DNA from: Siderastrea radians
Taxonomy: Eukaryota > Cnidaria > Anthozoa > Scleractinia > Rhizangiidae
Reading direction: 5' to 3'
NCBI GenBank assembly: GCA_964017195.1
Contig: OZ024897.1
Location: forward strand, 11,007,451 to 11,071,450
Length of the DNA: 64,000 nt
The position numbers were made by a program, and so were the translations under genes. Positions within the stretch are counted from its first letter, which is position 1. Each line of letters opens with the position of its first letter. Under the pieces are notes generated by a model, which saw only the letters and a list, made by a program, of their open reading frames with translations, did not search any database and had not been told where the DNA came from. Positions 33,280-45,500 of the stretch are shown here, piece after piece.

Positions 33280-34005
33280 AATTAAGAAATTATAAGGTAC
33301 AATTTTCTGAAAATACAGAGAAACTTCAAGGACAGGATAAGCAACAAAAATATATTTTTGCTGAAGTGAACAAGAAATGTACCATCCCTAATAATCAGAA
33401 GTAACGCGACAGAAGGATTCTTAATTAGGTTGGCATAAGGGAACCTATCCTGACACCTTCAAAGCAGAGAGCATACTAGCGTAGTACCTACACTGGCACC
33501 ACTGAATTAATTTTGAAATGTTGCACAGTACACTGGCGATGTGAAAGGCTTGGTGAGAGTCATTGATGCAATAGAAAATCACTATTATAAAGTGGGAAAA
33601 CGGTAGTTTGAGGATTAAATTGGGAGTGAATCAATTCAGTAGACGTAAGGAGATCGCTCCATTTCGTTCCACATAAAGAGGTGCAGGGCTAGGGGTGCGT
33701 GTCACACCCTTTGGGGCATAAAATTCTTGGTTTTCTATCACTTGGGTGTTCAAATCTAAAATGACCACTGTTGTGATCATCTTGGTACCTTTAAATCAGA
33801 AAAATTTACATGAAAAGTTATTACTTGTGAGAATTGATGTCTAAAGAGTGAAAAAAATTGAGCCACGCCCACAAGTTAATGGTTTGGTACCTTTTAGGGG
33901 CTGCTTTCAAAGTTTCCCTGTCACTTCCATATCAGAGCCAAGCCCCTGGGGTTGTTAGAATTGGACTTGTGATTAATAGATTTTAACTATCAGGTGTGTC
34001 CATCC
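33280..34005. other. Intergenic stretch, nothing recognised
   Basis: AT-rich sequence upstream of the TAOK promoter, between it and the 3' end of CCDC86. No open frame of note. Confidence 0.6.
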
Positions 34006-34007
34006 AC

Positions 34008-34210
34008 GCTTTAAAATGTGTTGTTGCAGAAAATATCCATACCACCCCCCATGGATGGTCTTTCAGTTTGAAGCCCCCCATGGCTCCAGAAATTACAGTT
34101 TTGCTACATACTTTATTCCTTTAAAAATTTTGGCTTTTGAGACCTCCACCAAGTCAGAATTTCCAGTGACCATCCATTGGATGGGTATTTATATTTTCTA
34201 GAACCACACA
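34008..34210. mobile_element. ~200-bp MITE (CAGAAAATATCCATACC ends)
   Basis: Left end GTTGCAGAAAATATCCATACCACCC...CCATGGATGGT. The right end complements to GGTTCTAGAAAATATAAATACCCATCCAATGGATGGT. A related end is at 63,238. Confidence 0.75.
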
Positions 34211-34624
34211 ATCACCTTTTCAAGTCCTAAGACAATGCCTTTCTTTGACAGCATGTCAGTGACTTATACAGGGTAGAAGTTTTCTCCAAAGATGAGATAT
34301 TTTTTGGGTGAGGAAGTTTTGGCAAGTATTTTTTCAGGTAGTTTTTTCAGGTAAACAAACAAACGTGACCATTCAAAAAGTACTGTTGTTCTTCGTCATC
34401 GTCATTTAATCTGGCCCTCAAAGCTCAAAAATTCAATATGAGATTTTCTGGATTTCTTTTTGGTCCAAGAGATTTTTTGGGGTTTCGCTTCAAGTCCACG
34501 GTTTTTTTTTTTTTTAGTTTTATGTTCCCATTTGCACCTCCCTGTTACTTGAAATCCAGAGTACCCCACCACCCCCCCCCCCACCTTGGGATCCCACCCC
34601 ACTTTGGGATCTCAGCCTCTTTAA

Positions 34625-35014
34625 GGGCGGTGCCTCCTAATACAGATGTATGTTTTGCAAAGGTTATGACTATGGGGGAAAAGTAGATCTTAGCAAGGGT
34701 TATTAGAATCCGAAAAGAAAAAAGTGGGTAACCACGCATTTTTCAGAGATAATTAATCAACCATAATTCCAAAAAAGCGTTTAAATACAAAGAATGTATG
34801 GCAATTTCTTTCCAAATTTAAGCTCTATTATCTCTGAAAAATGCGCGGTTACCCCCAATTTTCTTTTTGGATTCTTATAGCCCTTGCTCAGATCTGCTTT
34901 TTCCACGTCTTAAACCGCGCAAAAATATTGTTGTATTGGTGGGCAAATTTCTTAAGAAACCCGAATATCCAGAGATGCGCAGAATGTATGCAGTAACACA
35001 AGGAGGCACCGTCC
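34625..35014. mobile_element. 390-bp MITE flanked by TTAA
   Basis: TTAA sits directly outside both ends (34,621-34,624 and 35,015-35,018). The termini are GGGCGGTGCCTCC and GGACGGTGCCTCC in inverted orientation. A second inverted pair lies inside (AGCAAGGGtTAtTAGAATCC...GGTAACCaCGCATTTTTCAG, near 34,690-34,755 and 34,818-34,890). TTAA targets are the hallmark of piggyBac and Kolobok elements, so this is probably a non-autonomous relative. Confidence 0.8.
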
Positions 35015-35239
35015 TTAAGGTACAGCAAGTAACCCTGGCACTTCTAGATGAGAAGTCCCATTCCACGATCTATACCTGCATGCATCTCCGGAAGGTTAAA
35101 ATTTTTAGTACCATTTTTTGGCATTCAGCCACTGCTTTGCAGCAGAACTGGCCATTAAGCTTTACCATCAGTTTGAGAATACTTTCCCTCAGGCAAAAAA
35201 AAAAGGAAAGCAAAAGATCTAGAGAAACAAACAAACAAC

Positions 35240-36085
35240 AATGAAAGTGATTCAAAATGATTCAAAGTCAAGTTTTATTCACAGCGGACTGATTTAGTCA
35301 TTCAACTGGGGGAGGGGGAGGTTACAGCTTGGGGTGTGAATTCTAGTGAATAGGGGACTGAGAGGAAAGGGGGGCGAGAATAAATTATTGGGAGAACACT
35401 GGCAGTGGGTAAGAGAAATGCAAAGATGTGTGCACCATTGCATTGATAGCAAAGGTAAATGTGACCAAAATTGCCAAAGAAACGAGTCGACCAGCACCTC
35501 ATTGAACATCTCACATGATTGGCCATAAGAACAATAAGATAAGGGCACAAACAATGCCCCTATCCCTGAAGACAATGAGCAATATTGTTTTAGAATGCCT
35601 CTGAAATTAGAGGTTCACAAGAGGTACTGGACTACTCAAAGAAACTGGGGACAGCATCTGGGAGCAGGATAGAGGATGAGGGAAATTTGAGTGCTCCTGA
35701 CTCTCCTGTAATCATCCTTATTCCCTGGGCTTTTCCCTTGTATCCTCAAGGGAAAGTTCTGGGAACAAGGAAACCTTATACTATAATAGTCCAGGGGTGT
35801 TGACATTCATGTAATTCAATAATTTCTTCCTTGAGCAGGAGTTTTCCAGAACCAGTTAGTAGCCTCTATGACAAAGGGCATCAAAACAGTGTATTTCATG
35901 ATATAGAAAGAAAGATGGTAAATTTTAAGCTCAGGGAAGAAGTACTGTAAGAGAGATGGTATATTCAGTGTGTCACATTAGCGTCTGCTACTATCTCACA
36001 TTTCTTCATTGTCACATGCTCATGAGACACTGACTGTTACATAAAATGGAAAATTGCATTAAAACTGTGTAGTGCATGTAAATCA
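35240..36085. other. Intergenic stretch, nothing recognised
   Basis: Sequence downstream of the CCDC86 3' end. It contains a short G-rich tract near 35,310. No gene or RNA seen. Confidence 0.55.
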
Positions 36086-36090
36086 AGGTG

Positions 36091-36286
36091 TGTTCTTGAT
36101 GTAAATTTTAATAAGTGTCTCTGCGCTTGAAGAAGGGGAAAAATCCTCAGATGTTTCGAGACTGCTTTCTCTTCTTCAGTGAGAAATAATGCAGTGAGAA
36201 AGTATTTCTCACTGAAGAAGAGACAGCAGTCTCGAAACATCTGAGGATTTTTTCCCATTTTCCCCATTAAATTTACATCAAGAACA
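36091..36286. mobile_element. Palindromic MITE downstream of CCDC86
   Basis: The arms TGTTCTTGATGTAAATTTtA... and ...AAATTTACATCAAGAACA are complementary through GGAAAAAtCCTCAGATGTTTCGAGACTGC and CTCTTCTTCAGTGAGAAATA, with a short loop near 36,190. Confidence 0.8.
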
Positions 36287-36474
36287 TCACTGAATGTTAC
36301 ATCTTCCTTATTCTTCACCACACTTAAAATTTTCCAGCTTCCTTTCTTTATCATCACACAGGGTGCTTTCAACTTGCTGATCCTAGAAGGTAGGCAGGAT
36401 GCTTGTCACAATGAACCTATGAACCCAGGGGTCACCAGCATACCCATTTATAATTCAAAATAAACATAAGAAAT

Positions 36475-36480
36475 TTTATT
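36475..36480 (-). terminator. CCDC86: Polyadenylation signal AATAAA for CCDC86
   Basis: AATAAA on the minus strand, about 20 bases after the stop codon of the last CCDC86 exon. This is a short but plausible 3' UTR arrangement. Confidence 0.55.
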
Positions 36481-36499
36481 ACAATTTACAAATTATAAT

Positions 36500-36565
36500 T
36501 CAACAGGTTTCAATCTTTCGAAGTTGTTTCTTCTTCATTCTTTTGATCTTTGCTGTATTCTTTAT
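36500..36565 (-). CDS. CCDC86: CCDC86 last coding exon
   Basis: Acceptor TTTGCAG, then IKNTAKIKRMKKKQLRKIET, Cys and a TGA stop. It ends a little earlier than the vertebrate protein, which has a short extra tail. Confidence 0.9.
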   Translation of the reverse strand: MKNTAKIKRMKKKQLRKIETC

Positions 36566-39500
36566 CTGCAAATTAAACCAAAACATTCCACTGAATGAAA
36601 TGTGCCCAAAAAAATAATTAAGGCCTTTAGTTAGTCATATATAGTGTACAAATTAAACGAAAAACAGTACTCTTATTTTGGATGAGATATGCCAAAGAAA
36701 TAGGCCCTCATTAGTTGGCACTTTTTATTCACAGGAAAATATGAGGTTAAGAGGTTCAAACTAACTTTCTTTTATGAAGTACTAAGTATGCCATGCCTGA
36801 ATAACTGAATACTGTAAGAACTGAGAGGGATTCAAACTTGGTGTTGACAGTGCCTCAGAGAACTCCCATATGTAAAATCAATACAATATAAAAGTTGTCC
36901 CATTGATTTTTATAATAAACAAGAAAAGCCCCAGGGGCATTACCCTGCCATTTCCCCCCCTCCCCTCGGGGTGTAAAAGACATTATGGTCACTCAAGATA
37001 CAAGCTCTAGCCTGTGTAGCGAAAGACGTGATGAGTACCTTTGGCCGAGCAAAAACCGGAGGTCTGGGGCAAGTGACCACCAAAAACATAATAACAAGAA
37101 AAGCCCCAGGGGCATTAGACCCCGCCATTGTTCTCCTGCCCCAGGGGGTGTAAAATATGTTACGGTCACTCAAGATAAAAGCCCTTGGCTGTGTGGCGAA
37201 AGACACGACGAGTATTTCTTTGGCAGAGCGAAAACCGGAGGTCTGGGGCAAGTGACCACCAAAAAAAAAAAAAAAGGAAAAGCCCCAGGGGGCATTACCC
37301 CGCCGTTCCCCCTCCCCTCGGAGTGTAAAAGATATTATGGTCACTCAAGATACATGCTCTAGCCTGTGTAGCAAAAGACGCAACGAGTATGTTTGGCCGA
37401 GCAAAAACCGGAGGTCTGGGGCAAGTGACCACCAAAAAAATGGAAAATAATAAAAAAACGGGTATTACTAGACCCCGTCCTGACGGCGGGGTAAAAAACC
37501 ACGGGAAAAAACGGGTATTACTAGACCCCGTCCTGACGGCGGGGTAACAAGAAAAGCCCCAGGGGCATTAACCCAGCCGTTGTTCTCTCTGCCCTTGGGG
37601 TCCAAAATATATTATGGCCACGTAAGATACAAGCTGAAGTTGTGTAAATTTTAAAAGTTGGTGATTTATCATATTTTTTACGTGTTTGCAATGATAATAT
37701 AAATCAAGACATGTCCTGCCTAATCACCCTGTTTTAGCATGCGTGACGAAGAGCGTGATGAAATATTTTGATCATAGCGTGACTCAGCCTGGCCTCGTAG
37801 CTCAGTTGGTAGAGTGACAATGTTCTAATCAGGAGGTCGTGGGTTCAAGTCCCGCCGGGGTCAAAGATTTTTCTTTTATCTTGGTTCTCATTTCTAATTT
37901 CTTCTTTTAAGGCCTGTGGCCCGGGGGAAATTATGGAGGGCAGTATTGCTCACTTCTTGGCACTCATACATACACTTTACATCATAATATTACTAAGTTC
38001 ATAGTGATCGCGAGTTCATACCAGGTTTCAAACTAAAGCTCGCTAGTACATTTGTCCTTGCTTTCGTCGAAGAAAAGTTAACTCCATCGAATTCCTTGTA
38101 CTTTTCTACACAATTTTCCTTAAAGATTTTGGCGAAGCAAAGCAAAACTGCCAAAAAATGCTTGCATTTGACTGTTGAATTATTCAACTTGGCGAAAGCA
38201 AGGGACTTCCCCGAATCGGCTTCTGTGTTTCAGTAATGTAATGTTTATGTGCCAAGGCAAGTTAGGCAAATTCATGCCAGCTTCAAAGCTCGCTAGCACC
38301 TTCGTTCTTGCTTTCATTGAAAAGGTTTTTATGCCATTAAATCGGCAGTAATTTTCTACACCAACTATCATGAAAATTCTGGCGAATAAACTCTAAACGA
38401 ACGAAAATTACCGGCAAGTATTGTTTTGACTGAGCGAAGGTCTGGGGCAAGTGACCACCAAAAAAAAAAAACAAGAAAAGCCCCAGGGGCATTAGACCCG
38501 CCGTTGTTCTCCTCCCCCCCCCCGCCAGGGGGGGTGTAAAATATGTTACGGTCACTCAAGATAAAAGCCCTTCGCTGTGTAGCGAAAGACACGACGAGTA
38601 TTTCTTTGGCCGAGCAAAAACCGGAGGTCTGGGGCAAGTGACCACCAAACAAAAACAAGAAAAGCCCCGGGGGCATTGGACCCCGCCGTTTTTCCCCCTC
38701 CCCTCGGGGTGCAAATACATTACGGTCACTCAAGATATGTGCCCAAGTGGTATAGAGTTTTGAAGTTGGGGATTTTTCTAACATGTGACGTGTGTGCTGC
38801 CATCCCCCTCCCCCCCAATGTCTTCTCTGCACCCTTCTCCTCGTGATATCATGCATCCCTTATAGTATGATCACCTTTCCCTTCCCTCATTCCTTGGTTA
38901 TCCACCTTTTCTAGCACTCGCAAAGAAGAACGTGACGAAATAGTTTTGACCATGGCGTGACTCAGTTACATCACGTTTTTTTAACGAAATGACATCTCAG
39001 CGTAATTCTAAATATTAAACAAGGGCATGGAAATTTAAATAGATTTATTGACGAAGAAAAAATTATTCTTAAATCGAAAGGGAACGGTTATCTACTGAAA
39101 AAGCAAACGTAAAAGTCTGCCTTTAGGCCATGATTCGATAAATGCTTTAGCGAAAGCACGGAATTGCCCGAATTGGCTTCTGTCTTTCAATGACGTAATG
39201 TTTACGTGTTTCGGCAAGTTAGGCGAATTCATGCCAGCTTCAAAGCTCGCTAGCACCTTCGTCCTTGCTCTCATCGAAGAAAAGTCAACTCCATTGAATT
39301 CCTCGTACTTTTCTACACAATTTTCCCTAAAGATTTTGGCGAAGCAAAGCAAAACTGCCAAAAAATGCTTGCATTTGACTGTTGAATTATTCAACTTGGC
39401 GAAAGCAAGGGACTTCCCCGAATCGGCTTCTGTGTTTCAGTAATGTAATGTTTATGTGCCAAGGCAAGTTAGGCGAATTCGTGCCAGCTTCAAAGCTCGC

Positions 39501-42500
39501 TAGCACCTTCGTTCTTGCTTTCATTGAAAAGGTTTTTATGCCATTAAATCGGCAGTAGTTTTCTACACCAACTATCATGAAAATTCTGGCGAACAAACTC
39601 TAAACAAACGAAAATTACCGGCAAGTATTGTTTTGACCGAGCAAAGGTCTGGGGCAAGAGACCACCAAAAAAAAAAAAAAACAAGAAAAGCCCCAGGGGC
39701 ATTAGACCCGCCATTGTTCTCCTCCCCCCCCCCGCCAGGGGGGGTGTAAAATATGTTACGGTCACTCAAGATAAAAGCCCTTGGCTGTGTAGCGAAAGAC
39801 ACGACGAGTATTTCTTTGGCCGAGCAAAAACCGGAGGTCTGGGGCAAGTGTCCACCAAACAAAAACAAGACAAGAAAAGCCCCAGGGGCATTAGACCCCG
39901 CCGTTGGTCTCCCCCCCCCCCCGGGGGTGTAAAATATGTTACGGTCACTCAAGATAAAAGCCCTTGGTTGTGTAGCAAAAGACACGGCGAGTATTTCTTT
40001 GGCCGAGCGAAAACCGGAGGTCTGGGGCAAGTGACCACCAAAAAAAAACAAGAAAAGCCCCAGGGGGCATTAACCCCGCTGTTGTTCTCTCTGCCCTTGG
40101 GGTCCAAAATATATAATGGCCAGGTAAAAGTTGGTGATTTATCGTATCTTTTACGTGTTTGCGATGATAATATAAATCAAGACATGACCTGACTAATTAC
40201 CCTGTTTTAGCGTGCGTGACGAAGAGCGTGATGAAATAATTCTTTTGATCATAGCGTGACTCAGCCTGGCTTCGTAGCTCACTTGGTTGAGCGACGGTAT
40301 TCTAATCCGGAGGTCGTGGGTTCGAATCCCGCCGGGGTCAAAGATTTTTCTTTTATCTTGGTTCTCATTTCTAATTTCTTACTTTTAAGGCCTGTGGTCG
40401 GGGGGAAATTAGGGAGGGCAGTATTACTCACTTCTTGGCACTCATACATACATACTTTACATCATAATTACTAAGTTCATAGCGATCGCGAGTTCATGCC
40501 AGCTTTCAAACTTAAGCTCCCTAGTACATTCGTCCTTGCTCTCGTCGAAGAAATGTTAACTCCATTGAATTCCTTGTACTTTTCTACACAACTTTCCCGA
40601 AAGATTTTGGCGAAGCAAAGCAAAACTGCCAAAAAAATGCTTGCATTTGACTGTTGAATTATTCAACTTGGCGAAAGCAAGAGACTTCCCCGAATCGGCT
40701 TCTGTGTTTCAGTGATGTAATGTTTAGGTGCCACGGCAAGTTAGGCGAATTCATTCCAGCTTCAAAGCTTGCTAGCACCTTCGTTCCTACTTTCATTGGA
40801 CCCCGCCGTTTTTCTCCTCCTCCCAGGGAGCAAAATATATTACGGTCACTCAAGATACGAGCTCAAGTGGTGTAAATTTTAAAGTTGATGATTTATCGTA
40901 CCTGTGTTTGCTGCCATTTCCCCTTATGCGTCTGCTCCGCACCCTTCTCCCTGTGGTAACATGAATCCCTGATAGTATGAACCCCATCCCTCATTCCTTG
41001 GTCATCCACTTGTCCTAGCTTTCGCGAAGAAGAACGTGACGAAATATTTTGACCATAGCATGACTCAGTTAAGTCACGTTTTTTTAAAATAAACGAACTG
41101 ACATGTCAGCGTAATTCTAAGTAGCAAGGGCACGGAAATTTAATTCTACCTTGCATTTGCATACATTCTGAGATCACATGAGATAGCAAGTCACGTGACT
41201 TCGAGCTCAGTGCGAGTTTTGACTTCGAGCAAGGTCGTTTGTGGCACTTTTGTGCTCCCAAAATCGCTCCCGAATATTTACGTAGCTCCTGTGCTGTCCT
41301 GTGGTTTATCAAACCGAAGATGTCCTCGACGTCCAAAGAGTCCGAGGACGATCTTCTTGCCGAGCAAGCCGGAGAAGAGGGTGAAGAAGACAAGGAATCG
41401 CTTACTGACGAACGCAACGCTGTCCTTCCACGCGCCTCACAACAACTCAAGAGTCCAAACCCCGCTTCTTCGGATGAAATTAACCTACTCACCAACGCAA
41501 TACTAGGCTTAACAAAAAGCCTACCAAATCTTCTACCTCCACCTCGTGGAGAGACAAAAGGCAAAGGAAAACGGCCGGCGAGCAAGTCTCCAAACGCCGT
41601 TCCCGCCAAAAAGGCAAAAGACAAAGATGGCGAGGCGGGAAGCTCCATGAGCGCCTCCGACCAGTCCACTGACTGCGAGATTCTCTACGACTCTGTGCTA
41701 AATAGCATAAATGATGAGTCAGAGCAAAATACCACTCGTAGTGGTGATGAGGACGATTTCCTCTCGGAACTCGTAAAAGAATACGAGTCTGACGATACCG
41801 TGGGCGAAAGCCTCGAGAATGAGAAACTAGCCAAGCTAGTTGACAAAATGTTCCGCTGCAAACTAAGCGAGAAAAATCTCAAAGACCGGCTTGAGAGGCA
41901 GGAGAGACCGGCTAATTGTACTGCAGCCAAGCCTCCCAGGGTAAACCCAGGCATTTGGCGTCGATTGAGAGAGCCTACAAAGAAGAGGGATTTACAATTT
42001 TACAAAATACAACAAGCCCTCACAAAAGGCATCCTGCCAGTTGTCCGTATAACGGACAAGCTTATGCAGGCGAAATCACTTGATGATGAAGAATGCCAAG
42101 ACTTAAAGAAACTGGGGTTGGAGGCCATGTCCCTCCTCACTCATGCTTCTTATGAGATAAACATGCAACGGCGTCTGCTTCTGAGACCAGATATTGGGAA
42201 GGAATACTCAGCCCTCTGCTCCTCCCAACTGCCATTTACAGATTTTCTCTTTGGAGATGATCTACAAAAGCATTTGAAAGATATTGGCGATCAAAACAAA
42301 ATAGGGGCCAAGATCACCCCTAATTACAAAGGGCAACGCTCTTCTCCAGGAAGGTTTAGCAATAACAGCTATAAGCAGTCAAAAAACTGGAGAGGCCACA
42401 ACTCCAAACCTTGGAAATACAAAAACAATGCCAACCGGGACAAGACAACCCGGACAAGCCAATAGAACACTTACTGCCAGCTACTAGCACAGTAAGTATA

Positions 42501-45500
42501 TGCCCACCACTTTGTAACAGTGTATATATAGCTGGAAACATAGCAAGGCATTTCAATGTCTGGCAGACTTTAACCTCTGACCCTTACATTTTAAGCATCG
42601 TTCAGGGTTGTCAATTAGAGTTTTGCAACCCACCTTGCCAGGTGCAAACCCCTAGAGCAGTCAAACTTTCTAGTAAAGAGTCAGATATTGCCACTACTGA
42701 AATTAAGAAGCTTTTAACTAAAGGGGTCATTAGAGAAGCCACTCATGTTCCTGGTGAATTTATCTCAACAATTTTCACCAGACCCAAGAAAGATGGGTCT
42801 CACCGTCTTATTTTGAACTTGAAAAAGCTTAATGAGCATATTGTGTACCACCACTTTAAGATGGATTCACTGCATAGTGCTACTCAACTGATGAAGCCTA
42901 ATTGCTGGATGGCTGTCTTAGACCTAAAGGATGCATACTACTCTGTTCCTATTAGGACTGAAGACAGAAAATACCTTCGTTTCGAACATGAAGGCCAACT
43001 TTATGAGTTTGTTTGCCTTCCTAATGGCCTCTCTAGTGCACCCAGAATTTTTACCAAACTGTTAAAACCTGCCCTTGCTAGATTAAGGGAGGACGGGGTG
43101 CTTTTAGTCATTTACATTGATGACATTATCCTCTTTGCAGATGACCCTCAGACATTGCTCGGTTTTCTACAAAGGGCTATTACATTATTGCAGTCTTTAG
43201 GATTCACTATCCATTCTGATAAATCTCAACTTGTCCCATCCCAGAAGGTCAATTTTCTGGGTTTCATTTTAGACTCTGTTGCGATGACAGTCTCTATGAA
43301 ATTGGACAAGGCTGACAAAGCAAAATCAGCCATCCTACAGCTCCTTAGGAAGGAGCAACCACTTATAAGAGAGGTTGCATCCGTAGTTGGGCAAATGGTG
43401 TCATGCTTTCCTGGAGTTAAATATGCCCCACTGTATTACCGTGCTCTTGAAAATGACAAAACTGATGCTTGAAAGATGAATGGGTGGAACTTAGATGAGA
43501 GAATGCTCATCTCTGATATAGCTAAGAAAGACATGTCCTGGTGGCTTTCAAATATTGACAATGATCCATGCCCTGTTCTGCCTATGAAATACAAATTAAC
43601 CCTTAAATGCGATAGCTCTCTAGAAGGATGGGGAAGTGTCATTGAAAATTCTCCACTTGTTGCAAATGGGCGATGGTCCCACAGTGAGAGTATGTGCCAC
43701 ATAAACTACTTGGAAATCAAAGCTGTCCTTTTTGGTCTTCAGTCTTTGTGCTCAGACTTAACAAACTGCAACATCAAAGTGTTGTCTGATAACCAAACAG
43801 CGGTTTCCTATCTGAGAAATATGGGTGGCACCCACTCTCGGGACTGTAATGAGATTGCAAGGGAAACTCTTTTGTGGTGCAAGGACAGGGGCATATCCTT
43901 AACTGTCACCCATTTACCTGGGAAACAAAATGTTGAAGCTGACCTAGCAAGTAGACATTTTCATGATGACACTGAATGGTCATTAGACACTCATGTTTAT
44001 AACAGCTTAATTACCAAATGGGGAAAACCTGAGATTGATCTCTTTGCATCACGCTTGAATGCAAAACTGCCCTGCTATGCAGCATGGAAACCTGACCCAA
44101 GTGCCTACTCTATTGATGCCTTTACACTTGACTGGTCGGTGTATAAACTTGTTTACTGTTTTCCACCTTTTAGTATAATTGGGAAAGTACTTCAGAAGAT
44201 AATATTCGCCAAGACAACAGCAATCCTAGTTCTCCCCGACTGGCCAACACAGTTTTGGTACCCACGAGTGATGTCAATGCTAATGGCTCCTCCACACCGA
44301 ATAAAGCTGCAGAAGTCAACACTGACCCTTCCCCACGATGCCAAGAAAATCCACCCCCTTTACCCCAAGCTCCAACTGATTGGCTGTCTTGTGTCAGGGA
44401 ATCCCTCCAGTTACAAGGAATAACTGGGGAAACTTTGAGCATCATTATTGATTCATGGAGAGAAGGTACTCAGAAGCAATACAGAACCAGCATATCTGCT
44501 TGGATAAATTACTGTAAAGAACGGAAGATCAGCATTACAACACCTTCTCTGCCAGAACTGTTGAACTTTCTAACTCTTCAGTCCAAAAGGCTAAGCTACA
44601 GTGCTCTAGGAACCACTAGAAGTGCCCTTTCTTCATTCATCAACATTGATGGCTTCAAAGTAGGAGAACACCCTATCGTTTCACGTTTTATGTCAGGTGC
44701 CTTCAACAGGAAACCAACTTTCCCCAGATATGTGGAAACATGGAACCCTCAAATTGTCCTTAGCCACCTTAAGGACTACCCTGACGTCAAGGAAATGTCT
44801 CTGAAGCAATTGACATTGAAACTGACTATGATTTTGGCCTTAGTCACTGCACAGCGAACACAGACTCTTAAGTTGCTGTCAATTAATGACATGCAAACTA
44901 AAGCTGGCGAATATGTTTTTCAAATTACATCCATTCTTAAGCAGACAAGTGCTCATGGTGGCAGGCAAAGACACCTGCAACCTATTGTGTTGAAGAAATA
45001 TGACCATGATAAAACCCTTTGCGTTTTTACATTGTTACAAGAGTATCTTATGAGAACTGTTAAGTTAAGAGGTTCATGTTCTCAACTTTTAATTTGCCAC
45101 TGCAAGCCTCATGAGCCTGCATCGAAAGACACTATTTCTAGGTGGCTCAAACAGGTTATGCTTGACGCTGGAATTAATACTTCTGTTTTTAAGCCTCACT
45201 CCACCAGAAGTGCAGCCACTTCTGCTGCAAAGTCAGCTAATGTTCCTCTAGATGAAATTATGGCCACTGCTGGCTGGCGTTCAAGCTCTGTATTTGCTGT
45301 TTATTATAACAAACCACTGTTTAATGCTAGTTCTTTTGCTAACAATGTACTGGGGAAGAGTTAGTGCATTGGTAATAAATGCCATGTTTACCAATTCTTT
45401 TTTAGAATGTGTACTCTTTATTTTTTGAGGGCCCTATAGAGCTCTAAAATCTCATGTGATCTCAGAATGTATGCAAATGCAAGGTAGAATTGAATAATTA

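Larger units (their letters stand above)
36930..41100. repeat. Higher-order repeat array, left part (CCDC86 last intron)
   Basis: Two modules recur. Module 1 (about 170-190 bp) runs from GAAAAGCCCCAGGGGCATTA through TACGGTCACTCAAGAT to ACCGGAGGTCTGGGGCAAGTGACCACC plus an A-run (for example 36,925, 37,100, 37,275, 38,475, 38,660, 39,685, 39,875 and 40,055). Module 2 contains GCCAGCTTCAAAGCTCGCTAGCACCTTCGT and CTTGGCGAAAGCAAGGGACTTCCCCGAATCGGC (38,030-38,400; 39,230-39,600; 40,500-40,790). Blocks of 1.2 kb and 2.5 kb are repeated as wholes. The long minus-strand frames across module 1 are only repeat translations. Confidence 0.85.

Noticed and set aside
36940..40051. Long minus-strand frames (for example 36,940-37,344, 38,368-38,856 and 39,575-40,051) with a repeated SAKEILVVSFATQPRAFILS peptide
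   Set aside because: They are translations of the tandem 170-190 bp module. They change frame between copies, have homopolymer stretches and match no domain.
44170..44445. Antisense frame across the RNase H/recombinase overlap
   Set aside because: Shadow of the two overlapping DIRS frames.
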